A stretch of 47,379 nt of DNA from Brucellaceae bacterium. Its GTDB lineage: Bacteria; Pseudomonadota; Alphaproteobacteria; Rhizobiales; Rhizobiaceae. Below the pieces are notes generated by a model. The model saw only the letters and a program-made list of their open reading frames with translations. It was not told the DNA's origin and searched no databases. The stretch is taken from NCBI GenBank assembly GCA_020637755.1, contig JACKJW010000019.1:1-47379 (forward strand). Direction: 5' to 3'. This document shows positions 16,684 to 24,059 of the stretch, one piece after another (the stretch's first letter is position 1; each line of letters starts with the position of its first letter). A program made the position numbers and the translations under genes.

Positions 16684-17460
16684 ATGAAGATTGCAAGACA
16701 GATCCTGTTCGGCGCTGCCGCGCTCGCCATTTCGCTTGGCGCGGCTCAGGCCGAAGGCATGAAGCTGAAGATCGGCACCGAGGGCGCCTACCCGCCCTTC
16801 AACAATCTCACCTCCGACGGCAAGCTGGAAGGCTTCGACGTCGACATTGCCAAGGCGCTTTGCGAGGAGATGAAGGCCGAGTGCGAATTCGTCACCCAGG
16901 ATTGGGACGGCATCATCCCCGCCCTCCAGGCCGGCAAGTTCGACGCCATCATCGCCTCCATGTCGATCACGCCGGAGCGCATGGAAAAGGTGGACTTCAC
17001 CAAGAAATACTACAACACGCCGCCCGCCATCGCCGCGCCGAAGGACACTGACATCAAGGGTGTGACCAAGGAAGACCTTGCCGGCAAGACCATCGGCGTG
17101 CAGGGCTCGACCACCCATTCAAACTATGCCGAGGCCACCTACACGGATTCCGACGTGAAGCTCTACCCGACGGCCGACGAGTACAAGCTCGACATGGCCA
17201 ATGGCCGTCTCGATGCCATCAATGACGACGTGATCGTGCTCAAGGAGTTTTTGGCGACGCCGGAAGGTGCCTGCTGCAAGATCGTCGGCACCATCGTGCC
17301 CGACGAGAAAATCCATGGTCCGGGTGCCGGTATCGCCATCCGCAAGGGCGAAACCGAGCTGGCCGAGAAGTTCAACGCCGCCATAGCGGCCATCCGCGCC
17401 AACGGGAAGTACAAGGAAATCAACGACAAGTACTTCGATTTCGACGCCTACGGCGAGTGA
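16684..17460 (+). CDS. Polar (basic) amino acid ABC transporter substrate-binding protein
   Basis: Periplasmic receptor of 258 residues with a signal peptide (MKIARQILFGAAALAISLG, AQA cleavage). The type II SBP signature is clear: IGTEGAYPPFNN and GFDVDIAKALC near the N-terminus. The cysteine pair in CEEMKAEC matches the disulfide of LAO/HisJ-type proteins. With the rest of the fold this points to lysine, arginine, ornithine, histidine or opine-like ligands. An AGAGG site precedes ATG 16684. The gene heads the operon and a strong stem-loop follows its stop codon. Confidence 0.93.
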   Translation: MKIARQILFGAAALAISLGAAQAEGMKLKIGTEGAYPPFNNLTSDGKLEGFDVDIAKALCEEMKAECEFVTQDWDGIIPALQAGKFDAIIASMSITPERMEKVDFTKKYYNTPPAIAAPKDTDIKGVTKEDLAGKTIGVQGSTTHSNYAEATYTDSDVKLYPTADEYKLDMANGRLDAINDDVIVLKEFLATPEGACCKIVGTIVPDEKIHGPGAGIAIRKGETELAEKFNAAIAAIRANGKYKEINDKYFDFDAYGE

Positions 17461-17490
17461 GCAGCGGCGCGGTAAAACCCGCACCGTGCC

Positions 17491-17520
17491 GGTCAGGCGG
17501 CGCAGCCGCACCGCCTGACC
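17491..17520 (+). other. Intercistronic stem-loop after the binding-protein gene
   Basis: GGTCAGGCGG (17491-17500) pairs perfectly with CCGCCTGACC (17511-17520) around a 10-nt loop, without a following T-run. Such structures after binding-protein genes typically protect the upstream message, giving more receptor than permease; that role is inferred here. Confidence 0.8.
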
Positions 17521-17545
17521 CATGCCCGAGGGGAGGCAGGCACCG

Positions 17546-18256
17546 GTGGCCGACATCGTGACCCTTCTGGGCTTCGGGCCCGATGGCTGGGGCGACGAGA
17601 TCGCCTCCGGCATTCTCGTGACGGTCTCGCTGGCGCTGGCCACCCTGCCCTTCGGCCTGGCCCTCGGCTTCTTCATCGCGCTCGGCAAGCAGTCGGAAGA
17701 GCCCTCCATCCGGCTGGCCGCCAACATCTACACCACCATCTTCCGCGGCCTGCCGGAACTGTTGACGCTCTTCCTCGTCTATTTCGGCGCCCAGATCGGC
17801 ATCTCGGCACTGGTGCGCGCATTGGGGATTGCCGACGGCGTGGAGATCAACTCCTTCATCGCCGGCATGTTCGCGCTTGGCGTCGTCTTTTCCTCCTATG
17901 CGTCCGAAGTGTTCCTGTCGGCCTTCCGCGCCATCCCGCGCGGCCAATATGAGGGCGGCTTTGCCATCGGCCTGACATGGGGCCAGACCATGCGCCTCGT
18001 CGTGCTGCCGCAACTCTTCCGCATCGCGCTCCCCGGCCTCGCCAATCTCTGGCTCATCCTGATCAAGGATACCGCGCTGGTCTCTGTGATCGGCCTCTCC
18101 GACATTCTGCGCCAGACCGGCATTGCCGCGCGTGTCACCAAGCAGGCCTTCCTGTTCTATGGCACCGCCTGCCTGATTTATCTCGGCCTTGCCATCCTCT
18201 CCTCCTTCGCCATCTCGGCCATCGAGCGCCGCGCCGCGCGGGGTACCGCGCGATGA
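17546..18256 (+). CDS. Polar amino acid ABC transporter permease (HisQ type)
   Basis: Inner-membrane permease of 236 residues with about five helices. The HEAT/HisMQ family N-terminus (EIASGILVTVSLALATLP) and the EAA loop (GGFAIGLTWGQTMRLVVLPQ), which contacts the ATPase, are visible. I chose GTG 17546 because GGGGAGG lies 9 nt upstream; the in-frame ATG at 17522 would place that site inside the coding sequence. The stop overlaps the next permease by 4 nt (ATGA). It should pair with that permease to form the channel of one importer. Confidence 0.92.
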   Translation: MADIVTLLGFGPDGWGDEIASGILVTVSLALATLPFGLALGFFIALGKQSEEPSIRLAANIYTTIFRGLPELLTLFLVYFGAQIGISALVRALGIADGVEINSFIAGMFALGVVFSSYASEVFLSAFRAIPRGQYEGGFAIGLTWGQTMRLVVLPQLFRIALPGLANLWLILIKDTALVSVIGLSDILRQTGIAARVTKQAFLFYGTACLIYLGLAILSSFAISAIERRAARGTAR

Positions 18257-19074
18257 CGGACCTGACCGCCACGATTGACCGCCCGCCGCCGCGCGCGCGC
18301 CGCTGGACCGGCACCCGCATCCTCGGCCATGGGCTGGTCGGCTTCTGGATCGCCACGGCGCTGGCCCTCGTCATCTGGCTCTTCAACGCCTTCGACCTCG
18401 ATCTCGTCGGCACCTACGGACCGAAATACTGGTCCGGCCTGAAGGTGACGCTCGGCCTCGTGCTGCTGTCTGTGCTCTGCGGCGCCATCCTCTCGGTGCC
18501 GGTGGCGCTTGCCCGCCTGAACGGCAAGGGCGTGCTGTCCGCGATTGCCTACGCCTATGTCTACTTCTTCCGCGGCACGCCGCTGATCGCGCAGGTCTTC
18601 CTCATCTATTACGGCCTCGGCCAGTTCTCAGGCACGCTCAAGGCGCTCGGCCTGTGGACCTTCTTCCGCGATGCCTGGAACTGCGCCTTCTTCGCCTTCA
18701 CCCTCAACACTGCCGCCTACCAGGCCGAAATCCTGCGCGGTGCCATCCAGTCTGTTCCGAGAGGCCAGTGGGAGGGCGCGCAAGCGCTCGGCCTGCCGCG
18801 CTGGTACATTTTTTGGCGCATCATCCTGCCGCAAGCGCTCATCGTGGCACTGCGCCCCTATGGCAATGAGCTGATCCTGATGATCAAGGGTTCTGCCATC
18901 GTCGCCATCGTCACCGTCTATGACCTGATGGGCGAGACGCGCCGCGCGTTTTCCCGCACCTTCGATTTCCAGACCTATATCTGGGCCGCGATCATCTACC
19001 TCGCCATCGTGGAGACGCTACGCATTCTCTGGGACGGGATCGAACGCCGCCTGACCCGGCATCTGGTGCGGTAG
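18253..19074 (+). CDS. Polar amino acid ABC transporter permease (HisM type)
   Basis: The second permease, 273 residues, with an N-terminal basic cytoplasmic tail of about 25 residues before the first helix. The EAA loop reads GAQALGLPRWYIFWRIILPQ. YWSGLKVTLGLVLLSVLCGA and FFRGTPLIAQVFLIYYG are typical of the HisM/OccM group. It starts inside the stop of the first permease. No ATP-binding gene follows: the next 287 nt hold a palindromic repeat, then an unrelated dehydrogenase. Confidence 0.93.
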   Translation: MTDLTATIDRPPPRARRWTGTRILGHGLVGFWIATALALVIWLFNAFDLDLVGTYGPKYWSGLKVTLGLVLLSVLCGAILSVPVALARLNGKGVLSAIAYAYVYFFRGTPLIAQVFLIYYGLGQFSGTLKALGLWTFFRDAWNCAFFAFTLNTAAYQAEILRGAIQSVPRGQWEGAQALGLPRWYIFWRIILPQALIVALRPYGNELILMIKGSAIVAIVTVYDLMGETRRAFSRTFDFQTYIWAAIIYLAIVETLRILWDGIERRLTRHLVR

Positions 19075-19178
19075 GGCAGCGGACGACCTCGAGGCAGATG
19101 TCCGTCAGATTTTCGACCCCGCACATCCTTCCATCTTTCGACGCTCAAGGCACTTTGGACGTTGGCAACCCGATCCGT

Positions 19179-19263
19179 CGTCATGCTCGCCCTTGTGGCG
19201 AGGACCCAGTGGCTCACCGGCGCTCCTTGTCTCTGGGTCCTCGGGACAAGCCTGAGGATGACG
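19179..19263. repeat. RIME/REP-like palindromic intergenic element
   Basis: Two 31-nt arms (19179-19209 and 19233-19263) are imperfect inverted copies of each other. Each has its own inner hairpin: CTCGCC/GGCGAG on the left, CCTCGGG/CCTGAGG on the right. The outer ends are CGTCATGC and GGATGACG. This cloverleaf-like layout and the CGTCATG..CGAG ends are those of the RIME-type elements scattered through rhizobial genomes. Only one copy is in this window. It lies between the importer operon and the dehydrogenase gene. Confidence 0.8.
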
Positions 19264-19361
19264 AAGGCAGCGGGACATCTGACGTTGCAACAATTGCCGT
19301 CATTGTTCCGGCCGTGCTAGCCACGATTACCAAGCGAGAACCTAAAACAGGGAGAAACACC

Positions 19362-20234
19362 ATGGCAAAAGTCGCATTCATCGGTCTGGGCGTGATGGGC
19401 TATCCCATGGCAGGCCACCTGAAGGTGAAGGGTGGGCATGACGTCACGGTCTACAACCGCACCACGGCCAAGGCCGAAAAATGGGCCGCGCAGTTCGGCG
19501 GCAGCCACGCCCCCACCCCGGCGGAAGCGGCGAAGGACTGCGATTTCGTCTTCTCCTGTGTGGGCAATGACGACGACCTGCGCGCTGTGACGACAGGACC
19601 GGACGGCGCCTTCTCCGCCATGAAGCCCGGCGCGATCTTCATCGACAACACCACCGCTTCCGCGCAAGTCGCCCGCGAACTGGCTGATGCTGCGGCCAGG
19701 GGCGGCTTTGGCTTCATCGACGCGCCGGTTTCGGGCGGTCAGGCGGGCGCGGAAAACGGCGTGCTGACCGTCATGTGCGGCGGTGACGAGGCGACCTTCG
19801 TCCGCGCAAAGCCGGTCATCGAGGCCTTCGCCCGCATGGTCGGCCTGATGGGCCCGGCCGGGGCCGGGCAGTTGACGAAAATGGTCAACCAGATCTGCAT
19901 CGCCGGTCTCGTTCAGGGCCTCGCCGAAGGTGTGCATTTCGCCAAAAAAGCGGGCCTCGACGTGGAATCAGTGATCGGCGTCATTTCCAAGGGCGCGGCC
20001 GGATCGTGGCAGATGGAGAACCGCTACAAGACCATGAACCAGCGCAAGTATGATTTCGGATTTGCGGTCGACTGGATGCGCAAGGACCTCGGTATCGTGC
20101 TCGGCACAGCCGATGCGGTGGGCGCCTCCCTGCCCGTCACGGCCCTCGTGGACCAGTTCTACAAGGACGTCCAGCGCATGGGCGGTAACCGTTGGGACAC
20201 TTCCTCGCTGCTGGCCAGGCTGGAACGGGAATAG
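19362..20234 (+). CDS. NAD(P)-dependent beta-hydroxyacid dehydrogenase (3-hydroxyisobutyrate dehydrogenase type)
   Basis: A cytoplasmic oxidoreductase of 290 residues. The Rossmann motif GLGVMGYPMAGHL is at the N-terminus. The substrate-binding DAPVSGGQAGAENG follows at about 120, and the catalytic lysine is K173 in GQLTKMVNQ. The family includes 3-hydroxyisobutyrate dehydrogenase (valine degradation), tartronate semialdehyde reductase and 6-phosphogluconate-like enzymes; the sequence alone does not separate them. ATG 19362 is preceded by GGGAG at a spacing of 8. It stands alone behind the palindromic repeat. Confidence 0.93.
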   Translation: MAKVAFIGLGVMGYPMAGHLKVKGGHDVTVYNRTTAKAEKWAAQFGGSHAPTPAEAAKDCDFVFSCVGNDDDLRAVTTGPDGAFSAMKPGAIFIDNTTASAQVARELADAAARGGFGFIDAPVSGGQAGAENGVLTVMCGGDEATFVRAKPVIEAFARMVGLMGPAGAGQLTKMVNQICIAGLVQGLAEGVHFAKKAGLDVESVIGVISKGAAGSWQMENRYKTMNQRKYDFGFAVDWMRKDLGIVLGTADAVGASLPVTALVDQFYKDVQRMGGNRWDTSSLLARLERE

Positions 20235-20442
20235 CGCCACACGCGGCGGGCAAAAGGAACCGCTCTACCGCGAGGTCAACACGCTGGCGCGCAACTTCGC
20301 GCTCGTGGATGCGGACTTCCGCAACGAGATCGTGTCGATCGCGAGCTGAATACCTGCGCGACCAGCGCTTGGCGGCCTCCTTGGCAAGCAGGTCGTCCGG
20401 GATTGCGGGCGACGCCCCCAAAGACACCCCGAAAGGCCTGAC
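20235..20442. other. Noncoding stretch with a possible decayed gene fragment
   Basis: No intact gene is seen. A frame open from the dehydrogenase end to a stop at 20349 contains EPLYREVNTLARNF and DADFRNE. These recall a short conserved rhizobial protein that begins PLYRKVNT, but no start codon or ribosome binding site belongs to it. This is a weak resemblance from memory and could be chance. Confidence 0.25.
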
Positions 20443-20919
20443 ATGGACACTATCCTTGCACCGGAAACCGCCTTCCCAATCCTTCACGTTCCCGTCTTTG
20501 CGGCTTGGCTGCTGCTCATCCTGGCGCCCGGCTGGCATTGGACCCGGCGCATGGTGCATGAAGCCTGGATACCTTTGGGCCTGTCCGTGATCTATTCGGC
20601 CATGCTTGTCTGGGGTCTGGCATTCGGCGGCGCCCCGGAAGGATCGGGATTCACGACCCTGCGCGGTGTCATGACGCTGTTTACGTCGCCTGCTGCCATG
20701 TTGAATGGCTGGATTCACTACCTGGCCTTTGATCTTTTCGTGGGCGCATGGATTGCCCGCGACGCCATGCGCCGCAGCCTGCCCCATTTTCTCGTGGCAC
20801 CGTGCCAGCTGCTGACCTTGCTCTATGGTCCGCTGGGTTTTCTCGGCTACTTTGCCCTTCGATGGCACAAGGGAGCAGCCACACTCTCCATGCAGGAAAC
20901 ACCCGGCGACCGGCCGTAA
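20443..20919 (+). CDS. ABA4-like membrane protein (DUF4281)
   Basis: A 158-residue integral membrane protein with about four helices. The signature GWIHYLAFDLFVGAWIARDA followed by PHFLVAPCQLLTLLYGPLG is that of the ABA4-like family, named after a plant protein needed for neoxanthin synthesis. The bacterial members have no established role, and many occur without carotenoid genes, as here. AAAGG lies about 5 nt before ATG 20443. It converges with the DUF302 gene, with 12 nt between them. Confidence 0.88.
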   Translation: MDTILAPETAFPILHVPVFAAWLLLILAPGWHWTRRMVHEAWIPLGLSVIYSAMLVWGLAFGGAPEGSGFTTLRGVMTLFTSPAAMLNGWIHYLAFDLFVGAWIARDAMRRSLPHFLVAPCQLLTLLYGPLGFLGYFALRWHKGAATLSMQETPGDRP

Positions 20920-20931
20920 CCCCGCGGGCGC

Positions 20932-21387
20932 TCAGAACCCTTCGGCCGCGCTGGTGGCAATCTCGTCAAGGATCGCGTTGACCTGATCCCGCTCGCCACC
21001 TTCCGGCAACTTGCGGTGCCCGACGATCACCTTGCCCGGCGCGTCCACTGTTTCGTAGACGAAGACCACATAGGGGCAATAGGCAATGTCGCCAATGTCG
21101 CCTTCCATCACCTTGCGCGACACGACCGCCGAACAGAAGGTGAAGAACTCGGCATCCTTGTAGAGCTGCTTTGCCGCGCCCACGTCCTCGGCTGTGCGCT
21201 TCAGCATGTCGCCGATATGACCGTGATAATCGATCTTGTAGCCCTTGTTGACGATGGCATCCTGCACCGCCTGCGCGGTGCCGGCAAAGGCCTGTTCCGT
21301 CTCGACGGTGAAGATGTCGTCACCGGCCGCCATTGCGCCACCTGACATCAAAAGGGTGAGCGCTGCACCCGCAAGAATCCGGTTCAT
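20932..21387 (-). CDS. Exported DUF302-domain protein
   Basis: A 151-residue exported protein with a signal peptide (ILAGAALTLLMSGGAMAA) and one DUF302 domain. The domain is recognised by FAGTAQAVQDAIVNKGYKI near the N-terminus and AYCPYVVFVYE near the middle. Two cysteines (FFTFCSA and IAYCPY) may form a disulfide. ATG 21387 is fixed by GGAGG 6 nt upstream; an upstream in-frame ATG would overlap the site. Members are found in many proteobacteria and lack a settled function. An inverted repeat lies about 40 nt upstream. Confidence 0.85.
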   Translation of the reverse strand: MNRILAGAALTLLMSGGAMAAGDDIFTVETEQAFAGTAQAVQDAIVNKGYKIDYHGHIGDMLKRTAEDVGAAKQLYKDAEFFTFCSAVVSRKVMEGDIGDIAYCPYVVFVYETVDAPGKVIVGHRKLPEGGERDQVNAILDEIATSAAEGF

Positions 21388-21428
21388 GGCATTCCTCCAC
21401 AATGGCCCGGCGGGGTGCCGGGTGTTTC

Positions 21429-21450
21429 ACATATTATTTTCACAATATGT
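21429..21450 (-). promoter_or_regulatory. Inverted repeat ACATATT-N8-AATATGT upstream of the DUF302 gene
   Basis: Perfect 7-nt arms around 8 nt, lying 42 nt upstream of the start codon in an otherwise GC-rich gap. On the minus strand it contains TAATAT, a possible -10. The regulator is unknown. Confidence 0.45.
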
Positions 21451-21493
21451 CGGGGGATGCCAGCGCATTCGCAAGGTCGTGCACCCTTGCGGC

Positions 21494-21970
21494 TCAGCCG
21501 TCCTTGTCGAGCACCATGTAATCGAGCGGCATTTCGGTGGTGTACTTGATCTGCTCCATGGCGAAGGACGAAGACACGTCGCGGATTTCGATCCTGGCGA
21601 TCAGCCGCTTGTAGAATGCGTCATAGGCCGCGATGTCCGGCACGACCACGCGCAGCAGATAGTCCACGTCACCGCTCATGCGGTAGAATTCGACCACTTC
21701 CGGAAACTCCGAGATCACCTCCGAGAACCGCTTCAGCCACTCGTTGGAGTGCGAATTGGTACGGATCGACACGAAGACCGTCACCCGCGCATTGATCTTG
21801 GCCGGATCGAGCAGCGCCACGCGCCGCGAGATCACGCCGTCCTCCTCCAGCTTCTGGATGCGCCGCCAGCAGGGCGTCGTCGACAGCCCCACCTTCTTGG
21901 CCACATCGGCCACGGCAAGCGTGCTGTCTTCCTGCAACAGGCGCAGGATCTTCCGGTCGAGGCGGTCCAT
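21494..21970 (-). CDS. Lrp/AsnC-family transcriptional regulator
   Basis: A 158-residue feast/famine regulator. It begins with the family signature MDRLDRKILRLLQEDSTL. The helix-turn-helix is VADVAKKVGLSTTPCWRRIQ and a RAM ligand-binding domain follows from about residue 65, with VVEFYRMSGDVDYLLRVVV. The TPCWRRIQ recognition helix is typical of the Lrp group. No amino acid gene is adjacent; its target is not clear. An AT-rich upstream region (22000-22075) likely holds its promoter. Confidence 0.95.
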   Translation of the reverse strand: MDRLDRKILRLLQEDSTLAVADVAKKVGLSTTPCWRRIQKLEEDGVISRRVALLDPAKINARVTVFVSIRTNSHSNEWLKRFSEVISEFPEVVEFYRMSGDVDYLLRVVVPDIAAYDAFYKRLIARIEIRDVSSSFAMEQIKYTTEMPLDYMVLDKDG

Positions 21971-22086
21971 GAAATCACTCCGGCGAAAATTTTTCTGTCA
22001 TTGCGCTGGATTCGCGCCCCTTGCAACAAGAATAACCATGCAGAATTTGCTATATGGGAATGAATTTCCAACTGCGGCCAACCGCA

Positions 22087-22737
22087 TCAGAGCAGCCGGG
22101 CAACCTCGGCGCGCATCATCGGCAGCACCTCATCGCCGAACCACGGGTTCCGTTTCAGCCACCCGGTGTTGCGCCACGAAGGATGCGGCAGGGCCAGCAC
22201 ACGCGGGCGCCGGTCCGTTTCCCAAAGGGCGTTCCAGCCGCGCACCGTCGCCGTCACCCCGGCCTTCGCCGCGTCTGCCAGATGCCATTTCTGCGCATAT
22301 TGACCGATGACAAGCACCAGCTCGACCTGCGGCATCAGTGCCAACAGGCCGTCCCGCCAGGCAGGCGCGCATTCGCGGCGCGGCGGCAGGTCGCCACCCT
22401 TGGCGTCCAGTCCCGGAAAGCAGAATCCCATCGGCGCAATGGCAATGCGCGCCGCATCGTAGAAGGTGGCACGGTCCACGCCCATCCAGTCGCGCAACCT
22501 CTCGCCGGATGGGTCATTGAAGGGAATGCCCGTCGCATGCACCCGCGCGCCAGGTGCCTGCCCCGCCACCAGGATGCGAGCCGTGGCCGACGGCACGACA
22601 ACCGGCCGCGGCTCGTGGGGCAGCGGCGCGCCAAGCGGCGCCTCACGGCAGATACGGCAAACGCGGATGCGGGCGTGAAGCGCGGCAAGCGCTGCAGCCC
22701 GTTCCGGATCATCAAGCGCTACCGGCGCCTCAGGCAC
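22087..22737 (-). CDS. Uracil-DNA glycosylase family protein
   Basis: A probable DNA repair enzyme of 216 residues. Motif 1 is seen as VAGQAPGARVHATGIPFNDPS with the GERLR extension, written here in part, and the late motif as LPHPSW. Four cysteines, C27, C30, C106 and C123, have the spacing of the [4Fe-4S] ligands of family 4/5 glycosylases. The start is a GTG inside the last codons of the GST gene, so the two overlap by 8 nt. Activity on uracil is likely but not certain: several subfamilies differ in substrate. Confidence 0.85.
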   Translation of the reverse strand: MPEAPVALDDPERAAALAALHARIRVCRICREAPLGAPLPHEPRPVVVPSATARILVAGQAPGARVHATGIPFNDPSGERLRDWMGVDRATFYDAARIAIAPMGFCFPGLDAKGGDLPPRRECAPAWRDGLLALMPQVELVLVIGQYAQKWHLADAAKAGVTATVRGWNALWETDRRPRVLALPHPSWRNTGWLKRNPWFGDEVLPMMRAEVARLL

Positions 22738-23341
22738 CGTAGCTCGGACGCGCCTTGACCGCCTCGTACCAGCGGCGGAAATGGGTGAGTTCCTCCGGAA
22801 TCGTCATGCGGGCGGGCTTCATGAAGTCGGTCGCCACCGTTGCGGTGATGTCGGCGATGGTGAAGCGGTCCCCTGCGATGAACGCCCGGCCCGCCAATTC
22901 GGAATCGAGCAGCGTCATGAAGGCCACCGCCTTCGGCTTGTTGGCCTCGCCCCATGCGGAAATCTGGGGAACTTCCCAGGTGGACATGGCGGGATGGGTA
23001 TGGCGGAAAGCCTGCGCGACAGGCGCGAGGAAATGGTGCTCGCAGCGCCGTTCCCACATCTCGATCTGCGCGATTTCCACCGGCGTCTTGCCCATCAGGT
23101 TCGGCTCGGGATAAAGCGCCTCGAAATAGCGGCAGATCGCCACCGATTCCGAGATCACCGTGCCGTCACCGAGTTCAAGCACGGGAAGCCGTTGCAGCGG
23201 GTTGCGCTTCGTCACCTCGTCGGACTTGTGGCCCATCGACCCCATGTCGACAGGCACCAGCGGCACTTCGACACCCTTCTCGGCGAGAAAAATGCGCACG
23301 CGGCGCGGATTGGGTGCCTTGCCCCCGTCAAACAGCTTCAT
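22730..23341 (-). CDS. Glutathione S-transferase family protein
   Basis: A 203-residue cytosolic GST. The N-terminal thioredoxin-like domain contains LPVLELGDGTVISESVAI, which holds the Glu-Ser pair that binds glutathione. An all-helical C-terminal domain follows, with AGDRFTIADITATVATDF. ATG 23341 follows GGGAG. It lies 34 nt after the nuclease gene and overlaps the glycosylase gene, making a three-gene minus-strand operon. The substrate is unknown. Confidence 0.95.
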   Translation of the reverse strand: MKLFDGGKAPNPRRVRIFLAEKGVEVPLVPVDMGSMGHKSDEVTKRNPLQRLPVLELGDGTVISESVAICRYFEALYPEPNLMGKTPVEIAQIEMWERRCEHHFLAPVAQAFRHTHPAMSTWEVPQISAWGEANKPKAVAFMTLLDSELAGRAFIAGDRFTIADITATVATDFMKPARMTIPEELTHFRRWYEAVKARPSYGA

Positions 23342-23375
23342 CGTCTTCTCCCTGTCGTCTGCATTGCAGGCCCAT

Positions 23376-23978
23376 TCATGGACCGGCATCCGGCCTGGCG
23401 TCAAACACGATCTGGCGCAGCCAGTTGCCGATCCGCGCAAGCACGTCGTGCTCCCCATCCCCGGCATCGCCATGGATGGCGCGCCATTCCCGCGGGCGCT
23501 GGAACTCCCCGTCCCACAGTCCTTTGCGGTGATCGCGCGCCGACAATTCCTCCACCCGATAGTCGCCATAGGAAACCGCCCAGCCGGATAGCACCATGGT
23601 ACGGTTCACATCATCGTTCCCGTCTCGGCAGGCAACCAGCAACCGGCCATAGCGGTCCCGCTCCCAGCCCTCGCAGGAGAATTTGCCCGAATAGGCATGA
23701 CGTGCCAGCGCGGCGCGCGCCTCGCGCCCGCAAGCATAGGCCTTGCCGGCCCGCGTGCAGCTTTGCGACAGTTCCGGCGCGTCGATGCCGCGCAGGCGCA
23801 GGCGCTCCTTCCCGAAGCGCACGGTGTCGCCGTCGATCACCACCGGCGTGCCCGAAAACGAGGTCGTGCCCGTACGGTCCTGCCGGGCAACCACGAAGGC
23901 CAGCGCGGCCAGGAACAGCACGGCCAGAAACCGGTCGGCCCATTTGCGCCAAATGCCCGGGCGCTTGCGTCCTGCCAT
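23376..23978 (-). CDS. Membrane-anchored thermonuclease-family protein (SNase)
   Basis: A 200-residue nuclease with one N-terminal transmembrane helix (about residues 17-32) and an SNase fold outside. DGDTVRFG, LRGIDAPELSQ and DRYGRLLV contain the metal and catalytic Asp, Glu and Arg residues of staphylococcal nuclease. Five cysteines suggest disulfides in the periplasm. ATG 23978 is chosen because AGGAG lies 5 nt upstream; the adjacent GTG would be too close. It is first in the operon with the GST and glycosylase genes. Confidence 0.88.
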   Translation of the reverse strand: MAGRKRPGIWRKWADRFLAVLFLAALAFVVARQDRTGTTSFSGTPVVIDGDTVRFGKERLRLRGIDAPELSQSCTRAGKAYACGREARAALARHAYSGKFSCEGWERDRYGRLLVACRDGNDDVNRTMVLSGWAVSYGDYRVEELSARDHRKGLWDGEFQRPREWRAIHGDAGDGEHDVLARIGNWLRQIVFDARPDAGP

Positions 23979-23997
23979 CACCTCTCCTCAGGGTCCG

Positions 23998-24005
23998 TTA
24001 ACCAT
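23998..24005 (+). promoter_or_regulatory. CtrA-like half-site TTAACCAT upstream of the histidine kinase
   Basis: An exact copy of the octamer found upstream of the TadG-like gene, here 54 nt before the kinase start and close to the divergent nuclease start. CtrA binding is inferred from motif similarity only. Confidence 0.4.
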
Positions 24006-24059
24006 TCGGTCGTAAAACTTGACGGTTCCCTAGCGAATCGAACCGTTCAACCTGGAATT

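Noticed and set aside
20137..20868. A 243-codon minus-strand frame over the dehydrogenase end and ABA4-like gene
   Set aside because: It lies opposite two supported genes and shows no domain.
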